From Tuberibacillus calidus DSM 17572 (GTDB lineage Bacteria > Bacillota > Bacilli > Bacillales > Sporolactobacillaceae): DNA of 64,000 nucleotides. Location of the stretch: assembly GCF_000430685.1 (NCBI RefSeq), contig NZ_AUMM01000005.1:1-64000 (forward strand), given 5' to 3'. The translations under genes were made by a program, and so were the position numbers. Numbering within the stretch: the first letter of the stretch is position 1; the number at the start of each line of letters is the position of its first letter. The notes beneath the pieces are model-generated. The model was not told the origin of the DNA and made no database searches. It saw only the letters and a list, made by a program, of their open reading frames with translations. Shown in pieces: positions 35,419-46,628 of the stretch.

Positions 35419-38400
35419 ATGGGTTATACGCATCTGCACGTACATAGTGAATATAGTTTATTGGACAGCACTTGCCGCATCGATCGGCTCGTTGCGAAAG
35501 CCGCGGCATTAGGCATGCGGTCGCTTTCGATTACAGATACAGGGGTTCTCTACGGTGTCATTCCATTTTATAAGGCTTGCCTTGCCCGCGGCATTCATCC
35601 GGTGATCGGAATGGAAGTGCCTTTATGGAAAAAGGAAAACCATCCTCGCCGACGGGAAACAGAACGGGCGTCCCTCATCCTGCTGGCTGAAAACAAAGAC
35701 GGCTATCAAAATCTCGTGAAAATCAGTACCATGATACAAACGGAACGCATGAAAGCCGTGGAAAGAGAAAAGCTGAAACCCTACACGGCTGGGCTCATTG
35801 CCCTTTCTGGGGGTCCTGAAGGGGAAATTGAACGAAAGCTTGCCGTTAGGGACTTCGAAAGTGCAGCGAGCATCGCACGCGAGTATCAGGCGCTTTTTCC
35901 GGGGCGCTTTTATGTTGAACTTCAAGATCACGGGCGCTTAGCTGATCGGGAATTGATTTTACGTGCGGTAACACTTGCCGAGCAATGCGGCCTTCCCCTT
36001 GTGGCGACCAATGATGTCCATTATTTAACCGAAGAAGAAGCCCTCGCTTATCAATGCGTTACAGCGATTCGCACGGGGCGTTCTTTGCAAGACATTCAAG
36101 ACATGGGGGGTGAGACAAACCGTTATTTAAAGAGTGGTGCCGAAATGGACGCGCTTTTTTCCGCTTATCCCGAAGCGCTTCGCAATACCGAAGTCATTGC
36201 CGAGCGGTGCCAAGTGTCCTTTGAATTCGGGAACTATCACTTTCCGAAATTCCCCGTGCCTTCAGGATATCAGGCGGCAGATTATTTAAAAGAATTATGT
36301 TACAAAGGCGTATGGCAGCGTTTCGGCCACATGGATGACAGGATCAGGAAAAGGCTGGATGATGAGCTAAGCGTTATTAACCAAATGGGGTTTCAAGATT
36401 ATTTTTTAATCGTTTGGGATGTCGTCCGTTTTGCCAGGCAGAACGGCATTCGCCCTGGCCCCGGCCGAGGATCGGCTGCCGGCAGTCTCGTCTCCTATGT
36501 GCTCGGCATCACCGATGTCGACCCGCTTCAATTTCATTTGCTGTTTGAGCGGTTTTTGAATCCGAAACGCGTGTCAATGCCTGATATTGATATTGATTTT
36601 CCCGATCATCGCCGTGACGAAGTGATCGCTTACGTCCATGAAAAATACGGAAATGAACGGGTGGCACAAATCGGCACGTTTGGAACGCTTTCTGCTAAAG
36701 CGGCCATTCGCGATATCGGCCGGGTGTTGGAACTTCCCATTCCATTGATTGATCGCCTTTCGAGGTACATCCCATCAAAGCCGGGCGTCACCTTGAAAGA
36801 AGCTTACAAACAGTCGAAGCCTTTGCAAGAGCTGATCCAAAAGGAAAAAGAAGCACAAACCCTCTTTCGTTTGGCACGTTTGGTGGAAGGTTTGCCGAGG
36901 CATCCATCCATACATGCGGCAGGCGTCATCATCAGCCGTGAACCACTGACCGAACTCGTCCCGCTTGCTGAAGGACGGGAAGGGCTTTACGTCACGCAGT
37001 TTCCGATGGAAGTTTTGGAAGCCCTCGGACTTCTTAAAATGGATTTTCTCAGCCTCCGAAATTTAACCTTGATCGAAGAAATTTTGGATCTCATCGAACA
37101 GGAAAAAGGGGTGCGGCCGAACCCCGAAGCCTTTCCAGTCGATGATCCGTTAACCTACCAACTTTTAAGTTCGGGGGATACAACGGGAATTTTCCAATTT
37201 GAAAGGGAAGGCCTTCGCCGCATTCTCCGGCAGCTTAAGCCGTCGACATTCGATGACCTCGTTGCGGTTAATGCCTTAAACCGCCCGGGGCCGATGCAAA
37301 ACATTCCAACATTTATCGCGGCCAAACACGGAAATATTCCGATTCGCTACCCGCACCCGGATTTGGAACCTATTTTAAAATCAACGTATGGGATCATTAT
37401 CTATCAAGAACAAATCATGCAAATTGCCTCAATCGCGGCTGGTTACAGTTTAGGGGAGGCCGACATTTTGCGGCGGGCGGTTTCTAAGAAAAAAAGGGAC
37501 ATACTGGAACGCGAAGAAAGCCGATTTATTGACGGTTGTCTAAAGAATGGTTACTCCCTTGATGTTGCGAAAACGCTATATGACTGGATCGTTCGATTCG
37601 CTGATTACGGTTTTAATAAGTCCCATTCCGTCGCCTATACCATGATCGCCTATCGGCTTGCTTATTTAAAAGCCCATGAACCTAAGGCTTTTATGACCGC
37701 TTTAATGTCGAGTGTCATGCACGACCCGGAAAAATTAGCGGAATACCGCTATGAACTCATTCAAAAAGGCATAAAAATTTTACCGCCATCCATCAATCGA
37801 AGTGCTGCCGAATTTAAAAACACTTCCGAAGGCATTCTTTATGGGCTTTCGGCGATCAAAAACGTCGGTACGGCTGCTATCCAAGATTTATTAAAGGAAA
37901 GGGAAACCCGCCCGTACCGGGATTTATTTGACCTTTGTGAACGGACAGTCGGATTCCACGTCAATCGCAGAACATATGAGGCATTGATTGCGTCAGGAGC
38001 CATGGATGAATTTGGTGTGGACCGTGCCGTGTTGCTCGCTTCACTGGACCGCGCCATGCTTCTAGCGCGCGAGAGTGATCCAAAGCAATCCACGTTCGGT
38101 TTTGAAAATGAAACGGAGCCGGTTTATGCCGATGTGCCGCCTTTAACGTTGAATGAAAAACTAGCATTGGAAAAAGAAGCGCTCGGGTTCTATTTAACAG
38201 CCCACCCGTTGGAAGCATTCGGTCGCCTCATCAAGCGGCTTAGAGCATTGACCGTCCGCGAAGTTCGCGAACAAGAAGGGCCGGTGAAAACCGTTGCCAT
38301 GATTGACCAATTTCGACAATTGCGCACAAAAGCCGGCCGTCAGATGGGGACGATGGTGCTCAATGACCCATCGGGAAGCATCCGGGCGGTCGCCTTTCCG

Positions 38401-38760
38401 AACGTTTTCGAAAAAAATATGCGGCTGTTTCAGAACGGTGCCCTCGTTGTGGTCACCGGTACAGTGACCACAGAAGACGACCAGCAGGTCATCATTCAAA
38501 AAATAGAAGACTTACAAAGCATCACGATCCCTCAGCAGTTATTTTTACGCATTCCGTCAAAAGTCGGCACAGGCGAATTGCTTAGGCACGTGAAAGATTG
38601 CTTGGAAAAACATAAAGGGACGACGAATGTATTCCTGTATTACGCAGCCGAAAAACAGACGGTGCAATTATCCCAGCATCTAGCCGTTAATCCGTCTTCT
38701 GCTTGCTTGAATGAATTAAAGGCATTGCTTGGGAGCACTAATGTCATTTTGCGCACATAA
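35419..38760 (+). CDS. dnaE: DNA polymerase III subunit alpha DnaE
   Basis: Replicative C-family DNA polymerase of 1113 residues (1115 in B. subtilis). In Bacillus, DnaE extends RNA primers on the lagging strand before handing over to PolC. The N-terminal PHP domain starts with His-Leu-His-Val-His-Ser-Glu-Tyr-Ser. The polymerase core has the catalytic aspartates in Pro-Asp-Ile-Asp-Ile-Asp-Phe-Pro-Asp (about residue 390), with Gly-Pro-Gly-Arg-Gly-Ser-Ala-Ala-Gly just before. A helix-hairpin-helix and an OB domain follow (about 970-1060). The ATG at 35419 is preceded by TTGGGGTGAG. accD follows without ytsJ, which lies between them in B. subtilis. Confidence 0.96.
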   Translation: MGYTHLHVHSEYSLLDSTCRIDRLVAKAAALGMRSLSITDTGVLYGVIPFYKACLARGIHPVIGMEVPLWKKENHPRRRETERASLILLAENKDGYQNLVKISTMIQTERMKAVEREKLKPYTAGLIALSGGPEGEIERKLAVRDFESAASIAREYQALFPGRFYVELQDHGRLADRELILRAVTLAEQCGLPLVATNDVHYLTEEEALAYQCVTAIRTGRSLQDIQDMGGETNRYLKSGAEMDALFSAYPEALRNTEVIAERCQVSFEFGNYHFPKFPVPSGYQAADYLKELCYKGVWQRFGHMDDRIRKRLDDELSVINQMGFQDYFLIVWDVVRFARQNGIRPGPGRGSAAGSLVSYVLGITDVDPLQFHLLFERFLNPKRVSMPDIDIDFPDHRRDEVIAYVHEKYGNERVAQIGTFGTLSAKAAIRDIGRVLELPIPLIDRLSRYIPSKPGVTLKEAYKQSKPLQELIQKEKEAQTLFRLARLVEGLPRHPSIHAAGVIISREPLTELVPLAEGREGLYVTQFPMEVLEALGLLKMDFLSLRNLTLIEEILDLIEQEKGVRPNPEAFPVDDPLTYQLLSSGDTTGIFQFEREGLRRILRQLKPSTFDDLVAVNALNRPGPMQNIPTFIAAKHGNIPIRYPHPDLEPILKSTYGIIIYQEQIMQIASIAAGYSLGEADILRRAVSKKKRDILEREESRFIDGCLKNGYSLDVAKTLYDWIVRFADYGFNKSHSVAYTMIAYRLAYLKAHEPKAFMTALMSSVMHDPEKLAEYRYELIQKGIKILPPSINRSAAEFKNTSEGILYGLSAIKNVGTAAIQDLLKERETRPYRDLFDLCERTVGFHVNRRTYEALIASGAMDEFGVDRAVLLASLDRAMLLARESDPKQSTFGFENETEPVYADVPPLTLNEKLALEKEALGFYLTAHPLEAFGRLIKRLRALTVREVREQEGPVKTVAMIDQFRQLRTKAGRQMGTMVLNDPSGSIRAVAFPNVFEKNMRLFQNGALVVVTGTVTTEDDQQVIIQKIEDLQSITIPQQLFLRIPSKVGTGELLRHVKDCLEKHKGTTNVFLYYAAEKQTVQLSQHLAVNPSSACLNELKALLGSTNVILRT

Positions 38761-38785
38761 TTCGTTTTAATCCTCCCTTTATGTT

Positions 38786-38794
38786 TGTTATAAT
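38786..38794 (+). promoter_or_regulatory. Extended -10 promoter of accDA
   Basis: TGTTATAAT is a full extended -10 element; the -35 region is poor. It would give accD a leader of about 115 nt that includes a possible CCCC/GGGG hairpin (about 38874-38897) next to the ribosome binding site. No FapR operator was recognised. Confidence 0.5.
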
Positions 38795-38914
38795 AGGTTG
38801 GTCATATGGATAATATGGAAGTCGGCGTGGGAAGACCCCATTTCGGTTCCAACTCCTCAGAAAGAAAGATTAACCCCGTCAAAGAGCTTGAGAGGGGAAA
38901 GAAGGTGACACAAC

Positions 38915-39751
38915 GTGTTATTTAATAAAAAGAAAAAAAGATATGCGACTGTTCCCGCACAAGTTGCCAAACAAGATGTTCCGGAAGGTATTATGAAAAA
39001 ATGCCCGAGCTGTAAAAAAATCATGTATACAAAAGAATTACAAAAGCACTTATTTATTTGTCAAAATTGTGGATACCATTATCAGATGACAGCTCCGGAA
39101 CGTTTGGCCATGTTAATGGATGAAGGTACTTTTACCGAGTTTGATCGTGAGCTCATTTCGGAAAATCCGCTCGGTTTTCCGGGTTACGAAGAAAAATTGA
39201 AAAAAGATCGCGAAAAAACGAATTTAAATGAAGCGATTGTGACGGGAAAAGGGAAGATTGACGGTTATGAGACCGTCATTGCTGTCATGGATGCGCGTTT
39301 TCGAATGGGCAGCATGGGCTCTGTCGTCGGTGAAAAAATGGCACGGGCGATCGAATATGCCGAACGCCATCACTTGCCCGTCATCGTCTTTACCGCTTCG
39401 GGCGGAGCGCGCATGCAAGAAGGGGCGCTGAGTCTCATGCAAATGGCTAAGACAAGTGCGGTATTAAAACGGTTTAGTGACGGCGGGGGTTTATTCATCA
39501 CGGTGATGACGCACCCGACAACAGGTGGGGTGACCGCAAGCTTTGCCTCACTCGGCGATTACAATTTTGCAGAACCGGGGGCGTTAATCGGTTTTGCCGG
39601 CAGAAGAATTATTGAACAAACCATTCGTGAAAAACTGCCCGATGATTTTCAGACCGCTGAATTTTTACTCGAGCATGGCCAATTGGATAAGGTGATTCAC
39701 CGTAAAGATCTCAAATCGACCCTGGCCACCATATTGTCTCTGCACGCATAG
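38915..39751 (+). CDS. accD: Acetyl-CoA carboxylase carboxyltransferase subunit beta
   Basis: Beta half of the carboxyltransferase that moves CO2 from biotin to acetyl-CoA, the committed step of fatty acid synthesis. It has 278 residues. An N-terminal zinc ribbon uses Cys30, Cys33, Cys49 and Cys52. The crotonase-like core carries Ser-Gly-Gly-Ala-Arg-Met-Gln-Glu-Gly and Pro-Thr-Thr-Gly-Gly-Val. The GTG at 38915 follows AAGGTGA. accA begins 12 bp downstream, so the two subunits are made from one transcript in equal amounts. Confidence 0.95.
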   Translation: MLFNKKKKRYATVPAQVAKQDVPEGIMKKCPSCKKIMYTKELQKHLFICQNCGYHYQMTAPERLAMLMDEGTFTEFDRELISENPLGFPGYEEKLKKDREKTNLNEAIVTGKGKIDGYETVIAVMDARFRMGSMGSVVGEKMARAIEYAERHHLPVIVFTASGGARMQEGALSLMQMAKTSAVLKRFSDGGGLFITVMTHPTTGGVTASFASLGDYNFAEPGALIGFAGRRIIEQTIREKLPDDFQTAEFLLEHGQLDKVIHRKDLKSTLATILSLHA

Positions 39752-39763
39752 GGGGGAAGACGC

Positions 39764-40729
39764 GTGGACTTAGAATTTGAAAAACCGATCATTGAATTAA
39801 AGGCGAAAATTAAAGAACTTGAAAGCTTTATGGAAGACAAAGATCTGGATCTATCGGATGAGTTAGGACGCTTGAAAGCGCGCCTTGCCGAATTGGAAGA
39901 AAAAACATATGGGAACCTTACGGCGTGGGATCGGGTGCAACTTGCCCGTCATATGGAACGCCCGACGACATTGGATTATATTCCTTATCTTTTCACTGAT
40001 TTCATCGAATGCCACGGAGACCGTCTTTTTGGTGATGATCAAGCCATTGTTGGCGGCATTGCCAGATATAAAGGGACCCCAGTCACGATTATCGGCGAGC
40101 AAAGAGGGCGGGATACGAAAGAAAATCTCCGCCGCAATTTTGGCATGCCCCACCCTGAAGGTTACCGGAAAGCGCTCAGGTTGATGAAACAAGCAGAAAA
40201 ATTCCGCCGGCCGATTATCTCGTTTATCGACACGAAAGGCGCCTTCCCAGGTAAAACAGCCGAAGAACGCGGGCAGGGCGAAGCGATTGCCCGCAATTTG
40301 TTCGAGATGGCGGGGCTGAAAGTGCCGATTATTTGTATTGTCATTGGTGAAGGTGCTTCTGGCGGGGCACTCGCCATCGGTGTGGGTGACCGTCTGCTCA
40401 TGCTTGAAAATTCGTGGTATTCTGTGATTGCGCCAGAAAGCGCCGCTGCTCTTCTATGGAGAGACGCATCACTTGCCGAACGCGCAGCCGTCACCATGAA
40501 AATTACGGCACCGGATTTAAAGGCAATGCATATTGTTGATGAAGTGATACCGGAGGTCAAAGGCGGCGCCCATCACGACCCGGCTGAACAAGCTGCCATC
40601 ATTGATGATTTTCTATCGAGACATTTAGCGGAATTAAGACAACTCTCACCCGATGAACTCGTCGAAAACCGACTTAAAAAATATCGCAATTTGGGTGAAT
40701 ATGCTGTTGTAAACGATTTCAAAGTCTGA
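39764..40729 (+). CDS. accA: Acetyl-CoA carboxylase carboxyltransferase subunit alpha
   Basis: Alpha subunit partnering AccD in an alpha2-beta2 complex. It has 321 residues, an N-terminal helical arm (about 1-45, Leu/Glu/Lys-rich), and the carboxyltransferase core with Asp-Thr-Lys-Gly-Ala-Phe-Pro-Gly, Gly-Glu-Gly-Ala-Ser-Gly-Gly-Ala and Ala-Pro-Glu-Ser-Ala-Ala. The start is GTG 39764 after a GGGGGGAAG site. It is followed by a terminator, so pfkA is mainly expressed separately. Confidence 0.95.
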   Translation: MDLEFEKPIIELKAKIKELESFMEDKDLDLSDELGRLKARLAELEEKTYGNLTAWDRVQLARHMERPTTLDYIPYLFTDFIECHGDRLFGDDQAIVGGIARYKGTPVTIIGEQRGRDTKENLRRNFGMPHPEGYRKALRLMKQAEKFRRPIISFIDTKGAFPGKTAEERGQGEAIARNLFEMAGLKVPIICIVIGEGASGGALAIGVGDRLLMLENSWYSVIAPESAAALLWRDASLAERAAVTMKITAPDLKAMHIVDEVIPEVKGGAHHDPAEQAAIIDDFLSRHLAELRQLSPDELVENRLKKYRNLGEYAVVNDFKV

Positions 40730-40734
40730 AGAAT

Positions 40735-40762
40735 GTGCTTTCCATTGTGGAAGGCACTTTTT
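40735..40762 (+). terminator. Terminator of accDA
   Basis: GTGCTTTCC pairs with GGAAGGCAC (one wobble), followed by TTTTT. Confidence 0.82.
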
Positions 40763-40799
40763 CTTCAGACCCTTACTCTATTAAAACCAATCTATATAG

Positions 40800-41771
<972 letters not shown>

Positions 41772-41788
41772 CGAGGAGGTTTCCTTTT

Positions 41789-43543
41789 ATGCGAAAGACA
41801 AAGATTGTCTGTACGATCGGTCCGGCGAGTGAATCGGTAGATAAACTCGTGGCATTAATGAATGCCGGCATGAACGTCGCCCGGTTGAATTTTTCTCACG
41901 GCGACCACGAAGAACATGGTGCGCGCATCGCCAACATCCGAGAGGCAGCGAGACGGACCGGTAAAACCGTAGGCATTTTATTGGATACAAAAGGACCGGA
42001 AATTCGGACGGGAGACATGGCGGAGGAAAAAGTCGTTCTCAATGCCGGACAACAGCTCATCATTTCGATGAAAGAGGTGAAAGGCACCGCGGAAAAAATT
42101 TCGGTTACATATTCGGGGTTAGCCAAAGACGTTCATCCCGGTTCTAAAATTTTATTAGATGATGGTTTAATCGAATTGGAAGTCATAAGCCGAACCGATG
42201 ATGAAATTGTCACTAAAGTGCTGAATAGCGGCGAGCTGAAAAGCAAAAAAGGCGTCAATGTTCCGGGAGTCAGCGTCAATTTACCGGGAATTACCGAGAA
42301 AGATGCCAAAGACATTCTCTTTGGCATTGAACAAGGCATAGATTTTATTGCGGCATCTTTTGTTCGTCGGGCGTCAGATGTTCTCGAGATTCGTGAATTG
42401 CTGGAGAAAAATCATGCCGGACATATCATGATCATCCCAAAGATTGAAAACAGAGAAGGCGTTGAAAACATTGATGAAATTTTGAGCGTCTCCGACGGAT
42501 TAATGGTCGCCCGTGGGGATTTAGGCGTTGAAATTCCCGCCGAAGAAGTGCCGCTTGTACAGAAAATGTTAATTAAAAAATGCAATGCCCTTGGTAAACC
42601 CGTTATTACGGCGACGCAAATGCTGGATTCCATGCAAAGAAATCCGCGGCCAACCCGTGCCGAAGCGAGTGATGTGGCCAATGCAATTTTTGATGGGACG
42701 GATGCCATCATGCTGTCTGGGGAGACGGCGGCTGGTGAATATCCCGTCGAAGCGGTGAAAACGATGGACCGCATCGCTTTTCGAACCGAACAAGCCTTGA
42801 ATTATCGGGAACTCTACGAAACACGAAGTCGTGATAGTGAAACGACCATCACCGATGCCATCGGACAAGCGGTCACAAATACTGCTTTAAAATTAAAAGT
42901 TTCCACCATCATCACGGCCACCGTCAGCGGTCATACCGCTAAAGTCGTCTCGAAATACCGCCCGAAAGCATTAATTTTAGCTGTCACAAGCACCGAGGAA
43001 GCGCTGCGGAAACTGACTCTGTTCTGGGGAGTATATCCAGTATTGGGGAAAACCGCTACTTCAACCGACGAAATGCTTGAATCGGCCGTCGACCAAGCAT
43101 TGAAATCGGGCTTTGTGCACCACGGAGACCTCGTTGTCATCACAGCGGGCGTGCCAGTCGGTGAAGTGGGTACGACGAATCTCTTAAAAGTCCATGTCGT
43201 TGGAGAAGTTTTGGCCAAAGGTCAGGGAATTGGCAAGCGGTCGGTATGCGGGGCTGTCTATGTGACGAATAACGCAGAGGACGCCAACCGCAATATGCCG
43301 GACGGCGCCATTCTCGTCACGCGGGCGACTGATAAAGACTTGATGCCGGCTGTTGAGCGGGCAAGTGCGATCATTACCGAGGAAGGCGGATTAACCTCAC
43401 ATGGTGCAGTCGTCAGTGTCAGCCTAGACATTCCGGCCATTGTCGGGGTTCGGGAGGCGACATCCATTTTAAAAACCGGTCAAGAAATCACGGTGGACGC
43501 AGAACGTGGTCATATCTACGACGGCCACGCCAAAGTATTGTAA
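41789..43543 (+). CDS. pyk: Pyruvate kinase with C-terminal PEP-utilizer domain
   Basis: Makes ATP and pyruvate from phosphoenolpyruvate. It has 584 residues, the long form typical of Bacillus: an (alpha/beta)8 barrel with Asp-Thr-Lys-Gly-Pro-Glu-Ile-Arg, a B domain, Thr-Ala-Thr-Gln-Met-Leu-Asp-Ser-Met, and an allosteric C domain to about 475. An extra swivelling domain resembling the phosphohistidine domain of PEP-utilising enzymes follows, with Leu-Thr-Ser-His538-Gly-Ala. That extra domain is not needed for catalysis in studied bacilli. GAGGAGG precedes the ATG. Confidence 0.96.
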   Translation: MRKTKIVCTIGPASESVDKLVALMNAGMNVARLNFSHGDHEEHGARIANIREAARRTGKTVGILLDTKGPEIRTGDMAEEKVVLNAGQQLIISMKEVKGTAEKISVTYSGLAKDVHPGSKILLDDGLIELEVISRTDDEIVTKVLNSGELKSKKGVNVPGVSVNLPGITEKDAKDILFGIEQGIDFIAASFVRRASDVLEIRELLEKNHAGHIMIIPKIENREGVENIDEILSVSDGLMVARGDLGVEIPAEEVPLVQKMLIKKCNALGKPVITATQMLDSMQRNPRPTRAEASDVANAIFDGTDAIMLSGETAAGEYPVEAVKTMDRIAFRTEQALNYRELYETRSRDSETTITDAIGQAVTNTALKLKVSTIITATVSGHTAKVVSKYRPKALILAVTSTEEALRKLTLFWGVYPVLGKTATSTDEMLESAVDQALKSGFVHHGDLVVITAGVPVGEVGTTNLLKVHVVGEVLAKGQGIGKRSVCGAVYVTNNAEDANRNMPDGAILVTRATDKDLMPAVERASAIITEEGGLTSHGAVVSVSLDIPAIVGVREATSILKTGQEITVDAERGHIYDGHAKVL

Positions 43544-43546
43544 TGC

Positions 43547-43576
43547 GAAGAGGAAGGTTTCGCCTTTCTCTTTTTT
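43547..43576 (+). terminator. Terminator of pfkA-pyk
   Basis: AGAGGAAGG pairs with CCTTTCTCT (one wobble) around TTTCG, then five further T residues. Confidence 0.82.
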
Positions 43577-43598
43577 ACGGAAAAGGAGAGGATAAGGG

Positions 43599-44015
43599 AT
43601 GAAGTCGGAGACGAAATTGCGGGTCCGATACAGCGAAACCGACCAAATGAAAATCGTTCACCACAGCGAATATGTCAAATGGTTTGAAGTCGGACGTACG
43701 GATTATATTCGCGCCTTGGACAAGTCATACGGTGAGATTGAACAGGAAGGGTTTTACCTGCCAGTCATCGGCGTTCAAGTCGCTTATAAAGCGCCGGCTA
43801 AGTACGAGGATCTGGTGACGATTGAAACCCGCATTCACTCATATAACGGTGTAAGGATAAAATTTCATTATAAGGCCATCCGAGATGAAGACGGGGCGGT
43901 GTTAGCCGAAGGATTTACGGAACATTGCTGGACGACAACAGACATGCGTCCGGTAAAGTTAAGCCGACATTGGCCGGATTTACATCAAAAAATCTTAGAC
44001 AGCATGAGAAGCTAA
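43599..44015 (+). CDS. Acyl-CoA thioesterase, 4HBT hot-dog family
   Basis: A 138-residue single hot-dog domain of the YbgC/4-hydroxybenzoyl-CoA thioesterase type. The signature Tyr-Ser-Glu-Thr-Asp-Gln-Met, with the catalytic aspartate position filled, is followed by His-His-Ser-Glu-Tyr-Val-Lys-Trp-Phe-Glu-Val-Gly-Arg. It should hydrolyse short or medium acyl-CoA; the substrate is unknown. Closest in character to B. subtilis YneP. AAAGGAGAG precedes the ATG. It sits alone between the pyk terminator and the convergent ytvI. Confidence 0.88.
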   Translation: MKSETKLRVRYSETDQMKIVHHSEYVKWFEVGRTDYIRALDKSYGEIEQEGFYLPVIGVQVAYKAPAKYEDLVTIETRIHSYNGVRIKFHYKAIRDEDGAVLAEGFTEHCWTTTDMRPVKLSRHWPDLHQKILDSMRS

Positions 44016-44017
44016 AA

Positions 44018-44035
44018 GTTGGGGTCTGACCCCTC
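44018..44035 (-). terminator. Weak terminator of ytvI
   Basis: The minus strand has GGGGTCAGACCCC followed by AACTTTTAG. The stem is short and the T tract poor. Confidence 0.35.
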
Positions 44036-44051
44036 ATGAGTCTACCTTTTC

Positions 44052-45191
44052 TTATTTCCCGGAAGATCCGACGATAAACGTCCAGGCAGTTTTGAAGACA
44101 TTCGCATGGGACAGCGATTTGAGGAATACGACAAGCCACGGCCCGATCATTATGCCCGCCCAGCCGAAGATTTGAAAACCAACGAAAACGGAAACCAAGG
44201 CAGCCAAAGGGTTTAAACCGATGGATGTCGCCAGTAATTTTGGCTCAAGGAGCTGTCGAATGGCGACAAGTAATAGGTAAATGACCGCCAAATAAAAAGA
44301 AAGCGGTGCTTGTCCGGATAAAAACGCATATGTTGCCCACGGAAGTAGCACGGCCCCAGTTCCGATATAAGGCAAAAAATCAACTCCAGCCGTTAGAAGG
44401 GACACGGTAAACGCATGAGGCACGCGCAGGATCGATAAACAAATCATTAAAACCGCACAGGTTACTGACATCAATGCCAGCTGCGCCCGCATATAGCCGA
44501 GGACAGCTTCTTTAAAGTCATTGAAAACTTGCAGTAATGTCGAGTGAATGGCTGTCGAAAGCCTTCTGTGAAGATAGTTGGAAATCCGATGCCAATCTTT
44601 ACAAATGAAAAACGTTGCCATAAAGATAATGATCAATAAAGCAATGGCGTTCGGAAGGTGAAGAATCATATCCATCAATTGCCGCAAGACATTTGTCCCA
44701 GTTGTCGTGATCAAAGCCATCATCTCATGATTGACGTTTTCGATATGGTGGAGAAGGGCGGCTTTTTGACTATCATTCATGGTATAAAAGAAATCGATCA
44801 TTTTTTCTCGAATCGGAAAAAAGTGGTGGGTTATAAAACCATTTAGTAACGTTATTGCCGATTGCATGGCAACGGGCAAGCGGTCGATGAGATAGGACAA
44901 GCCGCTGATCATTTCCACGGAAATAAGGCTGATTGTCCCGACCATAAGGGCTAAACCAGCCATCATGACAATGAGGGTGGCAAACGCCCGCGGCATTCTG
45001 AGATGGCGTTCCAACCATGCGACAAAGGGTTGGATGAGGATGGCGAGTATCAGGGCGATAACGAACGGATAGGCATATTTTAAAACATAGTAAGAGAGCG
45101 CCGTGAACACAATAATAATGGCCAATACAAAAGAAAAACGTAGAAAAATGGTTAAATATTTAATGAGAAAGAATGAATGGGAATCGTTCAC
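44052..45191 (-). CDS. ytvI: YtvI-type membrane protein, AI-2E transporter superfamily
   Basis: A 379-residue polytopic protein of the AI-2E/PerM superfamily. About seven to eight hydrophobic segments are visible, two near the N-terminus (about 10-55), one at about 70-95, a large soluble loop (about 100-180), and a C-terminal bundle with the family's Pro-x-x-Gly-Thr-Gly-Ala-Val motif and Leu-Glu-Pro-Lys-Leu-Leu. In B. subtilis ytvI lies before citZ and is annotated as a sporulation-associated membrane protein; transported substrates are not established. The GTG at 45191, 8 bp after AAGGAGGA, is preferred over an ATG at 45266. Confidence 0.85.
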   Translation of the reverse strand: MNDSHSFFLIKYLTIFLRFSFVLAIIIVFTALSYYVLKYAYPFVIALILAILIQPFVAWLERHLRMPRAFATLIVMMAGLALMVGTISLISVEMISGLSYLIDRLPVAMQSAITLLNGFITHHFFPIREKMIDFFYTMNDSQKAALLHHIENVNHEMMALITTTGTNVLRQLMDMILHLPNAIALLIIIFMATFFICKDWHRISNYLHRRLSTAIHSTLLQVFNDFKEAVLGYMRAQLALMSVTCAVLMICLSILRVPHAFTVSLLTAGVDFLPYIGTGAVLLPWATYAFLSGQAPLSFYLAVIYLLLVAIRQLLEPKLLATSIGLNPLAALVSVFVGFQIFGWAGIMIGPWLVVFLKSLSHANVFKTAWTFIVGSSGK

Positions 45192-45271
45192 TGCGGATCC
45201 TCCTTGTCCATTTTTCAAGTCGGTCACCGTCTGGGTAGGCGTTTGATGAGGGTGGGAACCATCCATATTTA

Positions 45272-45300
45272 TTCACAAACAGTTCCCAGTTGTTTATAAT
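45272..45300 (+). promoter_or_regulatory. Sigma-A promoter of citZ
   Basis: TTCACA (45272-45277) and a perfect TATAAT (45295-45300) are 17 bp apart. The implied start near 45307 shows that a longer upstream reading of citZ is not translated. No CcpC or cre operator was clearly identified. Confidence 0.7.
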
Positions 45301-45395
45301 TGTATGTGGACTCTACCGTTCCATTGACTAAAAGCCCGATTTTTATTAAAAATGAAGGCGCCACTTTAAATGTTGAGATTAAGGAGGAGATTGGG

Positions 45396-46514
45396 ATGCC
45401 AGCAACCAAGGGTTTAGAAGGGGTTGTCGCCGCAACTTCGGCGATTAGTTCCATTGTCAATAGCGTTCTTAGGTATAAAGGCTATAATATCGACGATTTG
45501 GCAAACTATGCCACGTTTGAAGAAGTCGTCTATTTATTGTGGAACGATAAACTTCCAAATAAAGAGGAATTGGCGGCTTTTAAGAAAGAACTTGCTAGTG
45601 AATACGCCATTCCGAATGAACTGATTGAACAAATCAAATCCTATCCACTGAAAAACGTTCATCCTATGGCCATTTTGCGCACGGCTGTTTCCGCTCTCGG
45701 TTTATTCGACAGTGAAGCCGATGACATGAGCGATGAAGCGAACAAAAGAAAAGCGCTACGCCTACAGGCTAAGGTACCGACCATTGTCGCCGCTTTCACC
45801 CGGCTTCGCGATGGCAAAGAGGTTGTTGCACCCCGCCAAGATCTTGGTGTCGCTGCTAACTTCTTGTATATGCTGTTTGATCGCGAACCGAATGAAGTGG
45901 AAGTCAAAGCCTTTGATAAAGCCTTGATTCTCCATGCCGATCATGAATTTAATGCATCAACCTTTACCGCACGTGTTGCCGTCGGTACGTTAAGCGATAT
46001 TTACTCCGGTATTACCGCAGCGATCTGTGCGTTAAAAGGTCCGCTTCACGGTGGTGCCAATGAACGGGTAATGAAAATGCTGAGCGAAATCGGTAGCGTT
46101 GACAATGTCGAAGCCTATATCAACGATAAACTTGAAAAGAAAGAAAAAATTATGGGCTTCGGTCACCGCGTGTATAAAACTGGCGACCCGCGCGCTAAAC
46201 ACCTTAAAGAAATGTCCCGTCAATTGACGCAAATTACCGGAGAACCTAAATGGTATGAAATGAGCGAAAAAATTGAAGAACTTGTCTCAAGCAAGAAAGG
46301 GCTTTTGCCGAATGTTGATTTTTATTCCGCATCGGTTTATCACAGCCTCGGCATCCCACATGACATCTTCACACCGGTGTTTGCCGTAAGCCGCGTATCA
46401 GGATGGTTGGCCCACATTCTTGAACAATATTCCGATAACCGTCTGATTCGTCCGCGTGCGGAATATGTCGGTCCGGAAGCGCGCGAATATGTGAAGCTCG
46501 AAGACCGTAACTAA
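45396..46514 (+). CDS. citZ: Citrate synthase
   Basis: Condenses oxaloacetate with acetyl-CoA at the entry of the TCA cycle. It has 372 residues, the same as B. subtilis CitZ. The type I bacterial short form is clear: Lys-Gly-Pro-Leu-His-Gly-Gly-Ala-Asn (catalytic His), Gly-Phe-Gly-His-Arg-Val-Tyr-Lys, and Asn-Val-Asp-Phe-Tyr-Ser-Ala with the catalytic Asp. AAGGAGGAG lies 8 bp before ATG 45396. icd follows after 114 bp with no terminator visible, so they are likely one operon. The mdh gene that follows icd in B. subtilis is missing. Confidence 0.96.
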   Translation: MPATKGLEGVVAATSAISSIVNSVLRYKGYNIDDLANYATFEEVVYLLWNDKLPNKEELAAFKKELASEYAIPNELIEQIKSYPLKNVHPMAILRTAVSALGLFDSEADDMSDEANKRKALRLQAKVPTIVAAFTRLRDGKEVVAPRQDLGVAANFLYMLFDREPNEVEVKAFDKALILHADHEFNASTFTARVAVGTLSDIYSGITAAICALKGPLHGGANERVMKMLSEIGSVDNVEAYINDKLEKKEKIMGFGHRVYKTGDPRAKHLKEMSRQLTQITGEPKWYEMSEKIEELVSSKKGLLPNVDFYSASVYHSLGIPHDIFTPVFAVSRVSGWLAHILEQYSDNRLIRPRAEYVGPEAREYVKLEDRN

Positions 46515-46628
46515 GGCGACCTTTTTGACAAACGGCGCCAATGCGTAAAAAACTTAATGACCTGAAAAGAAACACATTTTTTAACCAGACCACCATCAAT
46601 GGTTAATCGATTTTAGGAGGTTTTTTGA

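Noticed and set aside
45300-45395. N-terminal extension of citZ
   Set aside because: It would start inside the -10 of a consensus promoter; the 372-residue form from 45396 has a strong binding site and the family length.
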